Shown here in pieces: positions 1 to 7,842 of a stretch of DNA of 64,000 nucleotides (the stretch's first letter is position 1; every line of letters begins with the position of its first letter). The position numbers were made by a program, and so were the translations under genes. This DNA is from Paenibacillus naphthalenovorans (GTDB lineage Bacteria > Bacillota > Bacilli > Paenibacillales > NBRC-103111), in contig NZ_FNDY01000016.1 of NCBI RefSeq assembly GCF_900099895.1, positions 1 to 64,000 on the forward strand, in the 5' to 3' direction. The notes beneath the pieces were generated by a model that made no database searches, was not told the origin of the DNA, and saw only the letters and a list, made by a program, of their open reading frames with translations.

Positions 1-66
1 GAAAGAACGAAGCAAAGCGCTTACAAGGAAGAGGTTCCTTCGGGGTTCGCGTTCCAGGCATCTTAA
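1..66 (+). CDS. possible 3' end of an upstream gene (partial)
   Basis: From the first base one frame stays open for 21 codons and ends at TAA (64-66). The last residues read EEVPSGFAFQAS. The piece is too short to assign to a family, and the frame could be open by chance. The next signal is the promoter and leader of the cold-shock gene. Confidence 0.25.
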   Translation, partial: ERTKQSAYKEEVPSGFAFQAS

Positions 67-111
67 ATGACTGCCCACGCTAGCTTGACACTGACCCGAT
101 GGCCCAGACAG

Positions 112-140
112 TTGCTTTTTGAAATAAACTGTGGTAAAGT
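112..140 (+). promoter_or_regulatory. possible promoter of the cold-shock gene
   Basis: TTGCTT (112-117), a 17-base spacer and TAAAGT (135-140) resemble a sigma-A promoter with two mismatches in each box. It would give a leader of about 130 bases, which fits the long 5' UTRs known for cold-shock genes. The call rests on consensus only. Confidence 0.3.
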
Positions 141-166
141 TAGAGAAATTGGAAATTTGAAACCGC

Positions 167-231
167 AATTCACATATTGAAAAGGGGATCATTTTGAAGA
201 TGGAACTTTTTTCAATATGTGAATTTTTTTT
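167..231 (+). terminator. terminator-like hairpin in the cold-shock gene leader
   Basis: A perfect 17-bp stem (167-183 with 209-225) encloses a 25-base loop and runs straight into a T tract (224-231). It lies between the likely promoter and the csp start at 278, so it is either the terminator of an upstream gene or an attenuator/thermosensitive element within the csp leader. The unusually long loop holds a GGGGA ribosome-binding-like sequence. Confidence 0.55.
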
Positions 232-253
232 AAAGAAAAAAGGAACATGTTAA
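200..253 (+). CDS. possible 17-residue leader peptide
   Basis: ATG at 200 opens a 17-codon frame (MELFSICEFFLKKKGTC) ending at TAA 251-253. A GGGGA sequence sits 11 bases upstream, and there is also an in-frame TTG at 194. The frame runs through the 3' arm of the hairpin at 167-225, so translating it would prevent the hairpin from forming. That is the geometry of translational attenuation. Nothing else supports it, and it may be chance. Confidence 0.2.
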   Translation: MELFSICEFFLKKKGTC

Positions 254-277
254 ATTATCTATTGGAGGTTTTTCACA

Positions 278-478
278 ATGCAAACAGGTACAGTAAAATG
301 GTTTAACGCAGAGAAAGGTTTTGGCTTTATCGAAGTTGAAGGGGGAAACGATGTATTCGTACATTTCAGCGCGATTCAAGGCGATGGCTTCAAGACGCTT
401 GACGAAGGCCAACGCGTGGAATTCAACGTTGTACAAGGCAACCGCGGTCCTCAAGCCGAAAATGTTGTAAAGCTGTAA
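278..478 (+). CDS. cold-shock protein (CspA/CspB family)
   Basis: A 66-residue single cold-shock domain protein of the family's usual length. RNP1 (KGFGFIEV) and RNP2 (VFVHFSAI) are both visible, near residues 14-21 and 27-34, and they form the nucleic-acid-binding face of the five-stranded beta barrel. Family members bind single-stranded RNA and DNA and melt mRNA secondary structure in the cold or in stationary phase. A GGAGG ribosome site precedes the ATG by 8 bases. The gene stands alone behind a structured leader and is followed by hairpins at 502-589. Paralogues cannot be told apart, so no gene symbol is given. Confidence 0.95.
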   Translation: MQTGTVKWFNAEKGFGFIEVEGGNDVFVHFSAIQGDGFKTLDEGQRVEFNVVQGNRGPQAENVVKL

Positions 479-501
479 AGCACATACCGTCTTAGCCATA
501 A

Positions 502-589
502 GACAGCAACCACAGGGATCGTCTCCAGAAAGGCGGTTCCTTTCGTGCTGTCATAAAGCGAAAGCCCTTATCGATAACGATAAGGGCTT
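502..589. terminator. structured 3' region and bidirectional terminator between csp and katA
   Basis: Three inverted repeats lie here. GACAGCA (502-508) pairs with TGCTGTC (546-552) around an inner hairpin GAAAGG (528-533)/CCTTTC (539-544). Then comes a clean 12-bp stem, 562-573 with 578-589, with an ATAA loop. The last stem can end transcription from both converging genes. Confidence 0.7.
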
Positions 590-604
590 CGTCTTTGCCG
601 GGAT

Positions 605-2038
605 TTAACCTAATCCCAGACCTTCTGCGATTCTCGCTCCGTAATCGGGGTCGGCTTTGCGGAAATGCCCGATTTGCCGCAGTTGAATCTCCGGTTTCAC
701 AGGCTTCATCGCAGTGACAATGTTGTCGATCAGATCCGCTTGTTCGCTCTCGCTCAATAAACGATACAAATCGCCGGCTTGCGTGTAATGATCATCGCGA
801 TCATACGGGTAGCTGTCGACCGCACCGGATACCGGCAGCGGCGGAGCTTTGGCTTCCGGAACCTCTTTCGGGCCGTTAAAGCTGTTGGGCTCGTAGTTGA
901 CCGAACTGCCGCCGTTGTCGTCGAATCTCATCGCCCCATCCCGCTGATAGTTGTCTGCAGGGCTTATCGGACGGTTTACCGGTAACAGATTATGGTTTGC
1001 TCCCACGCGGTACCGGTGCGCGTCGGAATAGGCAAACAGCCGGCCCTGCAGCATTTTGTCCGGGGAGAAACTGATACCGGGCACCACATTTCCAGGCGAC
1101 AGCGTCGCTTGCTCCACTTCCGCGAAATAGTTTTTCGGATTCCGGTTCAATACGATGCGTCCGACCGGGATCAAAGGATAATCCTTCTGGGACCACACCT
1201 TGGTTACATCGAACGGGTCGAAACGGTACGTATCTGCATCCTGCAGAGGCATAATTTGAACGTACAGCGTCCAGGACGGATAATCCCCTTTTTCGATCGT
1301 TTCGAACAGATCCCGGGTTGCGTAATCCGGGTCCTCACCGGCGATGCGGACGGCTTCCTCCCGGCGAAAATTCTGAATGCCCTGATCGGTCTTGAAATGG
1401 TATTTTACCCAGACGGCTTCGCCCTGCTCATTAATCCATTGGAACGTATGGCTGCCGAACATGTGCATATGACGATACGATTTGGGTGTGCCGCGGTTGG
1501 AGAACAAAATGGTCACTTGATGCAGCGATTCCGGGGAAAGAGACCAGAAATCCCAGATCGCGTTCGGGTCTTTAAGATTGGTTTGGGGATTGCGTTTCTG
1601 CGTATGGATAAAGTCCGGAAACTTCAGAGGATCGCGAATAAAAAAAACAGGCGTATTGTTGCCGACCAGATCATAATTGCCGTCTTCGGTATAGAATTTG
1701 ATAGCCGTACCGCGAGGATCGCGTTCGGTATCCGCGGCGCCTTTTTCGCCGGCGACCGTTGAGAAGCGGATGAAAACCGGTGTTTGCTTGCCAACCTCGG
1801 ATAAGAATTTGGCCTTGGTCCACTGATTCACGGCATGCGTGACTTCAAAATAGCCGAAAGCGCCTGCACCTTTCGCGTGGACGACCCGCTCCGGAATGCG
1901 TTCGCGGTTAAAATGAGCCAACTTTTCGAGTAAGTGCACATCTTGGATCACTACAGGCCCGCGTTGGCCGGCCGTTTGCGAATTCTGATTATCCGCGACA
2001 GGGCTTCCACTGGATGTCGTTAACTTTTTTTTGCCCAT
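605..2038 (-). CDS. katA: catalase, small-subunit haem type
   Basis: 477 residues, the usual size of clade 3 monofunctional catalases, which turn two H2O2 into water and O2 in the cytoplasm. The distal-haem histidine lies in [12 protein letters not shown] (His about 54), the partner asparagine in [15 protein letters not shown], and the proximal haem tyrosine in [12 protein letters not shown] (about residue 337). The flexible C-terminal region is of normal length. AGGAGG lies ten bases before the ATG. The gene is divergent from fixABCX, whose electron carriers can leak electrons to oxygen, but the pairing may be chance. No clear PerR box was found. A 5-5-5 palindrome at 2088-2102 is the only operator-like sequence upstream. 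Confidence 0.96.
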   Translation of the reverse strand: MGKKKLTTSSGSPVADNQNSQTAGQRGPVVIQDVHLLEKLAHFNRERIPERVVHAKGAGAFGYFEVTHAVNQWTKAKFLSEVGKQTPVFIRFSTVAGEKGAADTERDPRGTAIKFYTEDGNYDLVGNNTPVFFIRDPLKFPDFIHTQKRNPQTNLKDPNAIWDFWSLSPESLHQVTILFSNRGTPKSYRHMHMFGSHTFQWINEQGEAVWVKYHFKTDQGIQNFRREEAVRIAGEDPDYATRDLFETIEKGDYPSWTLYVQIMPLQDADTYRFDPFDVTKVWSQKDYPLIPVGRIVLNRNPKNYFAEVEQATLSPGNVVPGISFSPDKMLQGRLFAYSDAHRYRVGANHNLLPVNRPISPADNYQRDGAMRFDDNGGSSVNYEPNSFNGPKEVPEAKAPPLPVSGAVDSYPYDRDDHYTQAGDLYRLLSESEQADLIDNIVTAMKPVKPEIQLRQIGHFRKADPDYGARIAEGLGLG

Positions 2039-2087
2039 ATCATCAACCTCCTCTTCAAATTTCTAATTGATGTGTGATGGTCATGTT

Positions 2088-2102
2088 GTGCATATTCTGC
2101 AC
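2088..2102. promoter_or_regulatory. palindrome upstream of katA
   Basis: GTGCA-TATTC-TGCAC is a perfect 5-5-5 inverted repeat about 50 bases before the katA start, in the 234-base gap between the divergent katA and fixA genes. It does not match the PerR or Fur consensus. It is a possible operator. Confidence 0.25.
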
Positions 2103-2272
2103 GGCGGTTCGAAATTGCTCGATCCATCAAGGCCGGCGAGCGTGTGGAGCCGGAAAGAACACTCACGGCGGGAAAAGCCCGGAGGAATGAGGAATCCCAT
2201 GCATTTTATTTGTATTAGCCATATATACTGGATTATGACTACTTCCTAGGATGATAGGGCGGGTGATGCGCA

Positions 2273-3100
2273 TTGCTTCATATTGTCGCTTGTATTAAAC
2301 AGGTGCCGGATACGAAAATCATCAAGATGAATCCGAAGACCAATACCATGGATCGTGCCAGCGCGCCGGCGATCCTCAATCCCTATGACGCTCATGCGGT
2401 GGAGGAGGCGGTTCGGCTCAAGGCAAAGTACGGGGGAACGGTCTCGGTGCTGACCATGGGGCCGCCGCCGGCGGTGAAGGCGATTAAAAAATGCATCGAA
2501 ATCGGAGCGGACGAGGGCTATATGATCTCCGACCGCGCGTTTGCCGGCGCCGATACGCTGGCGACCAGCTATGCGCTGACGAAAGCTTTGGACAAAATCG
2601 CCAAGCTCCGGCCGATCGACCTGATCCTGTGCGGTAAAATGACCATAGACGGAGACACGGGTCAAGTGGGTCCCGGGATTGCCAGGAGACTCGATATTCC
2701 CCCGCTCACCTCGGTCAAGAAGATCGTGGAGGTGCGGCGGGAACAAGGATATTTGATCGTACACCGTAAGCTGGAGGACGGCTATGAGGTTGTCCGATCG
2801 ACATTGCCCTGTCTGCTTTCCGTGGAAAAAGAGATTAACGAAGTTCCTTATTCTCCGCTGCCTAACGTGCTTCGGGCGGCACGCTATCAACCGCAAATAT
2901 GGTCGGTGGGCGATCTGGACGATGTTGACCGGACTCAGCTTGGATTAAAAGGGTCGCCGACGATTGTTTCCTCCGTGTGGGCGCCCCAAAAGCCCCAAGG
3001 GGGGACCATTCTGGAGGGTGGACCGAAGGAACAGGTGAAGGGATTGCTCGGCATTTTGATGGAAAAGAAAGAATTGTTCCAAGCAAGGGGTGAAGCTTGA
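2273..3100 (+). CDS. fixA: electron transfer flavoprotein beta subunit, FixA type
   Basis: 275 residues beginning LHIVACIKQVPDTKI, the typical ETF-beta/FixA start, with the family's NPYDAHAVEEAVRLK segment near residue 40. FixA and FixB form the ETF heterodimer. In FixABCX systems this complex takes electrons from NADH and bifurcates them to quinone (through FixCX) and to ferredoxin or flavodoxin. The start is TTG 2273: the frame is closed just upstream and the ATG at 2265 is out of frame. A GGGCGGG sequence lies before it, so initiation may be weak. It is the first gene of the fixABCX unit, and its TGA overlaps the fixB ATG (TGATG). Bifurcating rather than canonical ETF function is inferred from the linked fixC and fixX. 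Confidence 0.93.
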   Translation: MLHIVACIKQVPDTKIIKMNPKTNTMDRASAPAILNPYDAHAVEEAVRLKAKYGGTVSVLTMGPPPAVKAIKKCIEIGADEGYMISDRAFAGADTLATSYALTKALDKIAKLRPIDLILCGKMTIDGDTGQVGPGIARRLDIPPLTSVKKIVEVRREQGYLIVHRKLEDGYEVVRSTLPCLLSVEKEINEVPYSPLPNVLRAARYQPQIWSVGDLDDVDRTQLGLKGSPTIVSSVWAPQKPQGGTILEGGPKEQVKGLLGILMEKKELFQARGEA

Positions 3101-4134
3101 TGAGCTTCGAGGACTACCGGGGTGTCTGGGTGTATATCGAGGTGAAGGAAGGCCAGGTCGCTCCGGTTTCGCTTGAATTGTTGGGGGCGGGGAGAAGGCT
3201 GGCGGATAAACGGGGAACGGAACTGGCCGGGGTCGTCATCGGCGAAGGCGTGAAGCCCTTGGCAGAAACGGTATTTGCATACGGTGCGGATACGCTCTAT
3301 GTATACGATGACCCGATTTATAAGCATTACCGTACGGAACCGTACATGAAAGCCTTGCTCGCGTGCACGCAGAAGTACAAACCGGAAATTATTCTGTACG
3401 GCGCCACCTCGACCGGAAAGGATCTGGCGAGCGCGGTGGCTACGGATCTGCCTACGGGACTTACCGCCGATTCCACCATGCTGGATGTGGAAGAAGACAC
3501 CGGCCTGCTGCTGGCCAGCCGTCCTGCTTTCGGAGGCAACATCATGGCGACAATATTGTGCAAGAAGTACCGGCCTCAAATGGCTACCGTTCGCCCGAAA
3601 GTTATGAAAGCGCTATTCCCGGAGCCTGGCCGAACGGGAACGCTGGTAGAAGAATCGATTCCGCTGCAGGAAGAAGAGGTTCGCACCAAAGTGTTGGAGA
3701 TCGTTCGGGAAACAGCCCGCAGAGTGCGCATCGATGAAGCGGATATTGTGGTAGCCGGGGGAAAGGGAATGGGAGGACCCGCAGGATTTCAGCTGATACA
3801 TAAGCTGGCCGAAGTTTTGGGAGCCGCCGTAGGGGCCAGCCGGGATGTGGTCGAAGCGGGATGGATCGGGCATCATCATCAAGTAGGGCAGACCGGTGTA
3901 ACAGTCACGCCGAAAATCTACTTTGCCGTCGGCATTTCGGGGGCCATCCAGCATATCGTGGGCATGCAAAATTCCGGATTAATCATAGCGATCAATAAGG
4001 ATCCGAATGCTGCGATATTCCAGAACTGCCATTACGGGATTGTAGGCGATGCGTTCGAGATCTTGCCCCTGCTGATTGAAGAGTACACAACGGCCTTGGG
4101 TGGAAAGGAGGACGGGTATGTCCGAAAAATTTGA
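3100..4134 (+). CDS. fixB: electron transfer flavoprotein alpha subunit, FixB type
   Basis: 344 residues. The N-terminal ETF domain (for example EIILYGATSTGKDLASAVA) is followed from about residue 200 by the FAD-binding domain, with GGKGMGG, the VGQTG loop, FAVGISGAIQH and INKDPNAAIF, all standard ETF-alpha signatures. It pairs with FixA. The start is taken as ATG 3100, which overlaps the fixA stop and has AGGGGTGA upstream. The 3' end overlaps fixC by 17 bases, so translation of the three genes is probably coupled. No N-terminal ferredoxin domain of the clostridial EtfA type is present. Confidence 0.94.
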   Translation: MSFEDYRGVWVYIEVKEGQVAPVSLELLGAGRRLADKRGTELAGVVIGEGVKPLAETVFAYGADTLYVYDDPIYKHYRTEPYMKALLACTQKYKPEIILYGATSTGKDLASAVATDLPTGLTADSTMLDVEEDTGLLLASRPAFGGNIMATILCKKYRPQMATVRPKVMKALFPEPGRTGTLVEESIPLQEEEVRTKVLEIVRETARRVRIDEADIVVAGGKGMGGPAGFQLIHKLAEVLGAAVGASRDVVEAGWIGHHHQVGQTGVTVTPKIYFAVGISGAIQHIVGMQNSGLIIAINKDPNAAIFQNCHYGIVGDAFEILPLLIEEYTTALGGKEDGYVRKI

Positions 4135-5413
4135 ATGCATCGTCGTCGGTGCCGGTCCTGCGGGAATTGCCTGTGCCTATGAGCTGGCCAAGGCCGGAGT
4201 GAAGGTGCTGCTGTTGGAGCGAGGCGAATATCCGGGCTCGAAAAATGTGATGGGCGGCGTGCTGTACCGGCAGATGATGGAGGATGTCATCCCGGAATTT
4301 TATAAAGAAGCTCCGCTGGAGCGGCCTATCGTCGAGCAGCGGTTTATGATGATGGATAAGGAATCGGCCCTTACCTTCGGTTATAAAGGAATGGAATGGG
4401 GACAGGAGCCTTATAACAACTTTACCGTGCTTCGGGCCAAATTCGACCAATGGTTCGCTCAGAAGGCGGTGGATCAAGGCGCACTGCTCGTGAACGAGAC
4501 GGTGGTGCTGGAATGCATTGTAGAGGACGGCCACGTGGTGGGCGTGCGTACGGACCGTCCGGACGGGGACCTGTATGCGGATGTCGTGATCCTGGCGGAC
4601 GGAGTGAACTCCTTGTTGGCGAAGTCGCTCGGGTTTCACAGAGAGTTCAGGCCGGACGAAGTGGCGTTGGCTACCATGGAGATTATTAAGCTGGACCGCA
4701 AAATCATTGAAGACCGCTTTAACCTGGAGCAGGATCAAGGGTGTACCATCGAGCTGTTCGGCGATGCCACCAAAGGGATCCTGGGCACAGGATTTCTGTA
4801 TACCAATAAAGATACGCTCAGCATAGGCGTCGGCACTTTACTCTCGGGACTCATCAAGCATAAAATAAAACCATACGAGCTGCTGGAATATGTCAAACAT
4901 CATCCGATGATTCGTCCGTACCTCCAAGGAGGCGAGCCCCAGGAATATTTGGCCCATCTGATCCCCGAAGGCGGTTATTATTCCATGCCTAAGGTTGTCG
5001 GAGACGGCGTCCTTGTCGTGGGTGATGCCGCACAGCTTGTCAATGCAATTCACCGGGAAGGATCGAACATGGCGATGACCTCCGGCCGTTTGGCTGCCGA
5101 AACGGTCGTGAAGGCCAAAGAAGAGGGAGATTATTCCGAGCGCGTGCTCGATCATTACCGCAAGCGGCTGATGGACAGCTTCGTCGGTCAGGATTTGAAA
5201 AAATATAAAGACGCCACTCACCATTTCGACCGCTTTCCCCAATATTTCGATCAATATATTCCCATGATGAATCGAGCGGCCAGCCAAATGTTTACCGTAG
5301 ACGGTTCCTCCAAGAAAGAGAAGCAGAGGAAGATATGGAATGAGATCGGCCCGGTCAAAGAGAAGCTTAAAATCGCCCGCGACCTATACCGGGCATGGAA
5401 GGTGATGAAGTGA
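4118..5413 (+). CDS. fixC: FixC, FAD-dependent ETF:quinone oxidoreductase-like protein
   Basis: 431 residues. The N-terminus has a Rossmann FAD motif (VVGAGPAG, residues 9-16), and VVGDAAQLVNAIHREG is the second FAD contact of the ETF-QO/FixC family. Together with FixX it corresponds to the flavin and iron-sulphur parts of ETF-ubiquinone oxidoreductase and passes electrons from FixAB to membrane menaquinone. The start is ATG 4118 because a strong AAAGGAGG precedes it by 7 bases. Further upstream codons lie inside fixB. The family binds the membrane peripherally, and no transmembrane helix is visible. Confidence 0.94.
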   Translation: MSEKFECIVVGAGPAGIACAYELAKAGVKVLLLERGEYPGSKNVMGGVLYRQMMEDVIPEFYKEAPLERPIVEQRFMMMDKESALTFGYKGMEWGQEPYNNFTVLRAKFDQWFAQKAVDQGALLVNETVVLECIVEDGHVVGVRTDRPDGDLYADVVILADGVNSLLAKSLGFHREFRPDEVALATMEIIKLDRKIIEDRFNLEQDQGCTIELFGDATKGILGTGFLYTNKDTLSIGVGTLLSGLIKHKIKPYELLEYVKHHPMIRPYLQGGEPQEYLAHLIPEGGYYSMPKVVGDGVLVVGDAAQLVNAIHREGSNMAMTSGRLAAETVVKAKEEGDYSERVLDHYRKRLMDSFVGQDLKKYKDATHHFDRFPQYFDQYIPMMNRAASQMFTVDGSSKKEKQRKIWNEIGPVKEKLKIARDLYRAWKVMK

Positions 5414-5416
5414 GCC

Positions 5417-5713
5417 ATGAGTGAGCAGGCCAAAGCCGCAACGATAGAGGAGAAGCAGTATCTCCTTCGTTTTAACGCCGATACGAAATCTCATCTTCAT
5501 GTGTTGAATGCGGAGGTTTGTTTAACCGATTGCCCCGATAAAATATGCACGATCTTCTGCCCTGCCGAAGTGTATAAATGGGAGGAGATCCGGATGCATG
5601 TCGGCTACGAGGGCTGTCACGAATGCGGCAGCTGCAGAATCGGCTGTCCTCATCAGAATATTAAATGGGAATACCCGAAAGGCGGCCACGGGATCGTCTT
5701 TCGATTGGGGTGA
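5417..5713 (+). CDS. fixX: FixX ferredoxin-like protein
   Basis: 98 residues with eight cysteines in two groups: C35, C39, C44 and C48, then C67, C70, C73 and C77, the second as CxxCxxCxxxC. That is enough for two [4Fe-4S] clusters. FixX passes electrons between FixC and the quinone branch and corresponds to the C-terminal iron-sulphur domain of ETF-QO. It starts 3 bases after the fixC stop and ends at a TGA within the ribosome site of the next small gene, so it sits in one operon. No nitrogenase gene is seen, so the link with nitrogen fixation typical of proteobacterial fix genes is not supported here. Confidence 0.93.
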   Translation: MSEQAKAATIEEKQYLLRFNADTKSHLHVLNAEVCLTDCPDKICTIFCPAEVYKWEEIRMHVGYEGCHECGSCRIGCPHQNIKWEYPKGGHGIVFRLG

Positions 5714-5718
5714 AGCCT

Positions 5719-5907
5719 ATGTTTGAGATCGGCGATTGCGTTGTTTTTTCCCTGGACCGGGCAAGGGGCATTATTATGGAGGCGAACGATGATGTATACC
5801 ACGTCGTGTGGGAGGATTTTTTCTCCAGCTGGGAGAAAGGCGAGCTGCTCTCCAAAATAGCTCTTAGGTTGGATGACGATCAAGGAGCAGATAGAAATCG
5901 TGAGTGA
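5719..5907 (+). CDS. small protein of unknown function at the end of the fix operon
   Basis: 62 residues, starting at ATG 5719 only 5 bases after the fixX stop, with GGGGTGA as ribosome site. The sequence (MFEIGDCVVFSLDRARGII, then YHVVWEDFF) alternates hydrophobic and polar residues like a small SH3-like beta barrel, similar in style to the first lines of CarD/KOW-type domains. No catalytic or metal-binding residues stand out. Its position suggests cotranscription with fixABCX and perhaps an accessory role. The family was not recognised. Confidence 0.7.
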   Translation: MFEIGDCVVFSLDRARGIIMEANDDVYHVVWEDFFSSWEKGELLSKIALRLDDDQGADRNRE

Positions 5908-5939
5908 ACATACGGAGTAAACCATAACCAGGTGCCCTT

Positions 5940-5960
5940 GCGGTGGTACCGGGTCACCGC
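5940..5960 (+). terminator. GC-rich hairpin after the fix operon
   Basis: GCGGTG (5940-5945) pairs with CACCGC (5955-5960) around a 9-base loop. A short T run and further GC-rich sequence follow. It lies in the 141-base gap between the fix operon and the EamA gene and may end the fix transcript, but the T tract is poor. Confidence 0.35.
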
Positions 5961-6048
5961 TTTGCCGTTCAGCCGGTGTGCCTTAGTATGTTAATTCTTC
6001 TTGAAGCCAACCTAAGAGTACTACCATATTACTGCAAAGAGGGATCGT

Positions 6049-6480
6049 ATGAGTTATTTATGGTTGGTTTTCGCTTTATTATCGGCCATAACCGCCGCGC
6101 TGGTCAGTATTTTCGGCAAGATCGGGCTGCAGTCGGTGGACGCCAACACGGCAACGGCGGTCAGGGCCGTCATTATGGCGGTATTTTTAGTGGCCGTGGT
6201 TGCGTTTCAAGGCAATATCGGTAAAATCCCGTCTCTTTTCGAAGACAAAAAAACGCTGCTGTTCATCGTGCTGAGCGGAGCCGCCGGTGCCGCTTCCTGG
6301 TTGTTTTATTTTTGGGCTTTAAAGCTCGGTAAAGTTTCGCAAGTCGCCCCGGTCGATAAATTAAGCGTGGTCATTGCGACGATAGCGGCCGTTGTGTTTC
6401 TGGGGGAACGCCTCAGCTGGATCAGCGGAATCGGCATAAGTCTCATTGCCATCGGCGTCATTCTGATCGCATTCAGCTGA
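6049..6480 (+). CDS. half-size EamA/DMT-family membrane protein
   Basis: 143 residues forming one EamA repeat with four or five hydrophobic helices. LSAITAALVSIFGKIGL is in the first helix, GAAGAASWLFYFWAL in the middle, and VFLGERLSWISGIGISL towards the end, the usual EamA closing motif. Full-size drug/metabolite transporters have two such repeats (about 300 residues). Single-repeat proteins of this type (COG2510-like) are common in Firmicutes and presumably dimerise. GAGGGATCGT precedes the ATG. The substrate is unknown. The gene is monocistronic, ending at the shared terminator 6499-6528. Confidence 0.85.
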   Translation: MSYLWLVFALLSAITAALVSIFGKIGLQSVDANTATAVRAVIMAVFLVAVVAFQGNIGKIPSLFEDKKTLLFIVLSGAAGAASWLFYFWALKLGKVSQVAPVDKLSVVIATIAAVVFLGERLSWISGIGISLIAIGVILIAFS

Positions 6481-6498
6481 AGGTATAATATAAGAAAA

Positions 6499-6528
6499 AC
6501 AAAGGACACCCGCCCCGGTGTCCTTTGT
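6499..6528. terminator. bidirectional terminator between the EamA and DsbA genes
   Basis: A perfect 12-bp stem, ACAAAGGACACC (6499-6510) with its complement at 6517-6528, closes a 6-base loop. The left flank is A-rich, giving a U tract for the minus-strand gene. It serves two convergent genes. Confidence 0.88.
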
Positions 6529-6532
6529 CTGT

Positions 6533-7165
6533 CTATTCCGCTGCGACTTTCTCGAGTACTTTGATCAGCTCGGCGGGCGGGTAAGCTCCGGAGAGGGCGT
6601 ACTTGTTATTGAATACAAAGAAAGGTACGCCAGTAACGCCGATTTGTCTGGCTGCTGTCTGGTCATGGATTACCTTGTCGCTTCCTTTCCCTTGTTCGAG
6701 CTGTTCCCGCAGATGGACCGGATCATGACCGAGGGAAGCGGCGATGCCAAGCAGAATATCCAGCTGGGCTATGTCCTGGCCCTGTTCGAAGTAAGCGTTC
6801 ATGATGGCATCGATCATAGCCTCCTGCTCGGAGGCGGGCAACAGGGCCGTCAGCCGGTGGGCCAGCTTGGTGTTCGGCATGCGGGTCACCTGATCGAAAC
6901 GAAATGTCACCCCCACCGCTTCCCCCGCCTGGGTCACACGATCGGTCATTTGCTTCAAGGAAGCGGCATTGCCGCCCATTTTTCTGATCATAGCGTCCTG
7001 AAAGGGAAGTCCCTCGGCCGGCAGCGTCGAATCCAACTCAAAAGCCCTAAAATGGATCTCCACCTCGTCTTTAGGACCCCATGCAGCCAGAGCATCCTGT
7101 AAATTTTTCTTGCCGATTCGGCACCATGGACATACCATGTCGGAAAAGACATCGATTTGTATCAT
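6533..7165 (-). CDS. DsbA-like thioredoxin-fold oxidoreductase, FrnE type
   Basis: 210 residues without a signal peptide, so cytoplasmic. The thioredoxin-fold active site CPWC is at residues 12-15, after the first beta strand IQIDVFSD, and the cis-proline loop is VTGVPFF near residue 177. The inserted helical domain in between is typical of the DsbA/FrnE/2-hydroxychromene isomerase superfamily. Members catalyse dithiol-disulphide exchange, and FrnE proteins have been linked to oxidative-stress tolerance. TGGAGG precedes the ATG by 9 bases. The gene is divergent from the ECF sigma gene, which raises the possibility, not shown, of common stress control. Confidence 0.9.
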   Translation of the reverse strand: MIQIDVFSDMVCPWCRIGKKNLQDALAAWGPKDEVEIHFRAFELDSTLPAEGLPFQDAMIRKMGGNAASLKQMTDRVTQAGEAVGVTFRFDQVTRMPNTKLAHRLTALLPASEQEAMIDAIMNAYFEQGQDIAQLDILLGIAASLGHDPVHLREQLEQGKGSDKVIHDQTAARQIGVTGVPFFVFNNKYALSGAYPPAELIKVLEKVAAE

Positions 7166-7268
7166 CGATATTTACCTCCAGTCAGTTACTTACTTTGTTA
7201 TAGTATGATCGATTTGGCGGCGAAAGGCAACCATGGATCATTTACCATCGGATATTTTTGTTTTTATC

Positions 7269-7296
7269 TGTAACAAAAACAGAGATCAATCGTTAT
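7269..7296 (+). promoter_or_regulatory. ECF-type promoter of the sigma/anti-sigma operon
   Basis: TGTAAC (7269-7274), a 16-base spacer containing an A run, and CGTTAT (7291-7296) match the AAC/CGT pattern recognised by Bacillus-type ECF sigma factors (SigW, SigX, SigM and SigV promoters). Its place about 25 bases before the sigma-gene ribosome site suggests autoregulation. Confidence 0.6.
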
Positions 7297-7320
7297 AACT
7301 CTTGCGAAAGGGGGAGAGGC

Positions 7321-7842
7321 ATGCAGAAGGATTCGTTTACAGAGCTGTTCCGGATGTTTCAGCCCTCTCTCTATCGCTATTTATACCGCATGTGCGGGTC
7401 TAAAGAGGTGGCCGAAGAGCTGCTTCAGGAGACGTTTTATCGGGCCATGCTCTCGCTTCGGCTGGAGGATATGAGATTGGCCCGGGCCTGGTTATATAAA
7501 GTAGCCCGAAATCTGTTTATCGACTGGGTACGCAAGCGGAAGGGGGAGGCGGAGATGCTGCAGGCCATAGAGATTCACGCTTCCGGCACTAGCCCGATGC
7601 CTACTCCTGAAGAGGCTTTGCAGCTGAAGGAGCAGCGGAGAAAAATGACCGGGGTCATGCGTAAGCTGCCCGAGCATTACCGGACGATTCTTTATTTGAG
7701 GGAAATGGAAGGCTTCTCCTATCAGGAGCTGGCCGAGACTTTGGATCTCAGCATGAGTCAAGTCAAAGTCATGCTGCACCGCAGCAGGGATAAATTCAGG
7801 GAACTGGCGGATCAATGGGAAAGGGGAAATGGACATGAGTGA
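7321..7842 (+). CDS. ECF-family RNA polymerase sigma factor
   Basis: 173 residues from ATG 7321, chosen because GGGGGAG precedes it. An upstream in-frame start would fall over the likely promoter. Region 2 is visible as FQPSLYRYLYRMCGS, AEELLQETFYRAM and ARAWLYKVARNLFIDWVRK (core and -10 binding). Region 4 is LPEHYRTILYLREMEGFSYQELAETL, followed by a helix-turn-helix with SMSQVKVMLHRSR (-35 binding). The linker has normal length and no extra C-terminal domain is present. It overlaps the anti-sigma gene by 8 bases. The upstream ECF promoter suggests a positive loop released by an envelope signal. It cannot be assigned to a known Bacillus sigma. Confidence 0.93.
   Translation: MQKDSFTELFRMFQPSLYRYLYRMCGSKEVAEELLQETFYRAMLSLRLEDMRLARAWLYKVARNLFIDWVRKRKGEAEMLQAIEIHASGTSPMPTPEEALQLKEQRRKMTGVMRKLPEHYRTILYLREMEGFSYQELAETLDLSMSQVKVMLHRSRDKFRELADQWERGNGHE

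Noticed and set aside
992-1762. 256-residue plus-strand open frame opposite katA
   Set aside because: It lies wholly antisense to a clear catalase gene, has no ribosome site and has a composition typical of a shadow frame.
2039-2120. Expected PerR box upstream of katA
   Set aside because: No sequence close to TTATAATnATTATAA was found. Only an unrelated 5-5-5 palindrome is present.
5931-5960. T-box-like sequence GGTGGTACCGGG between fixX and the EamA gene
   Set aside because: Only a few bases resemble the T-box antiterminator. There is no specifier stem or long leader, and the following gene is not amino-acid related.
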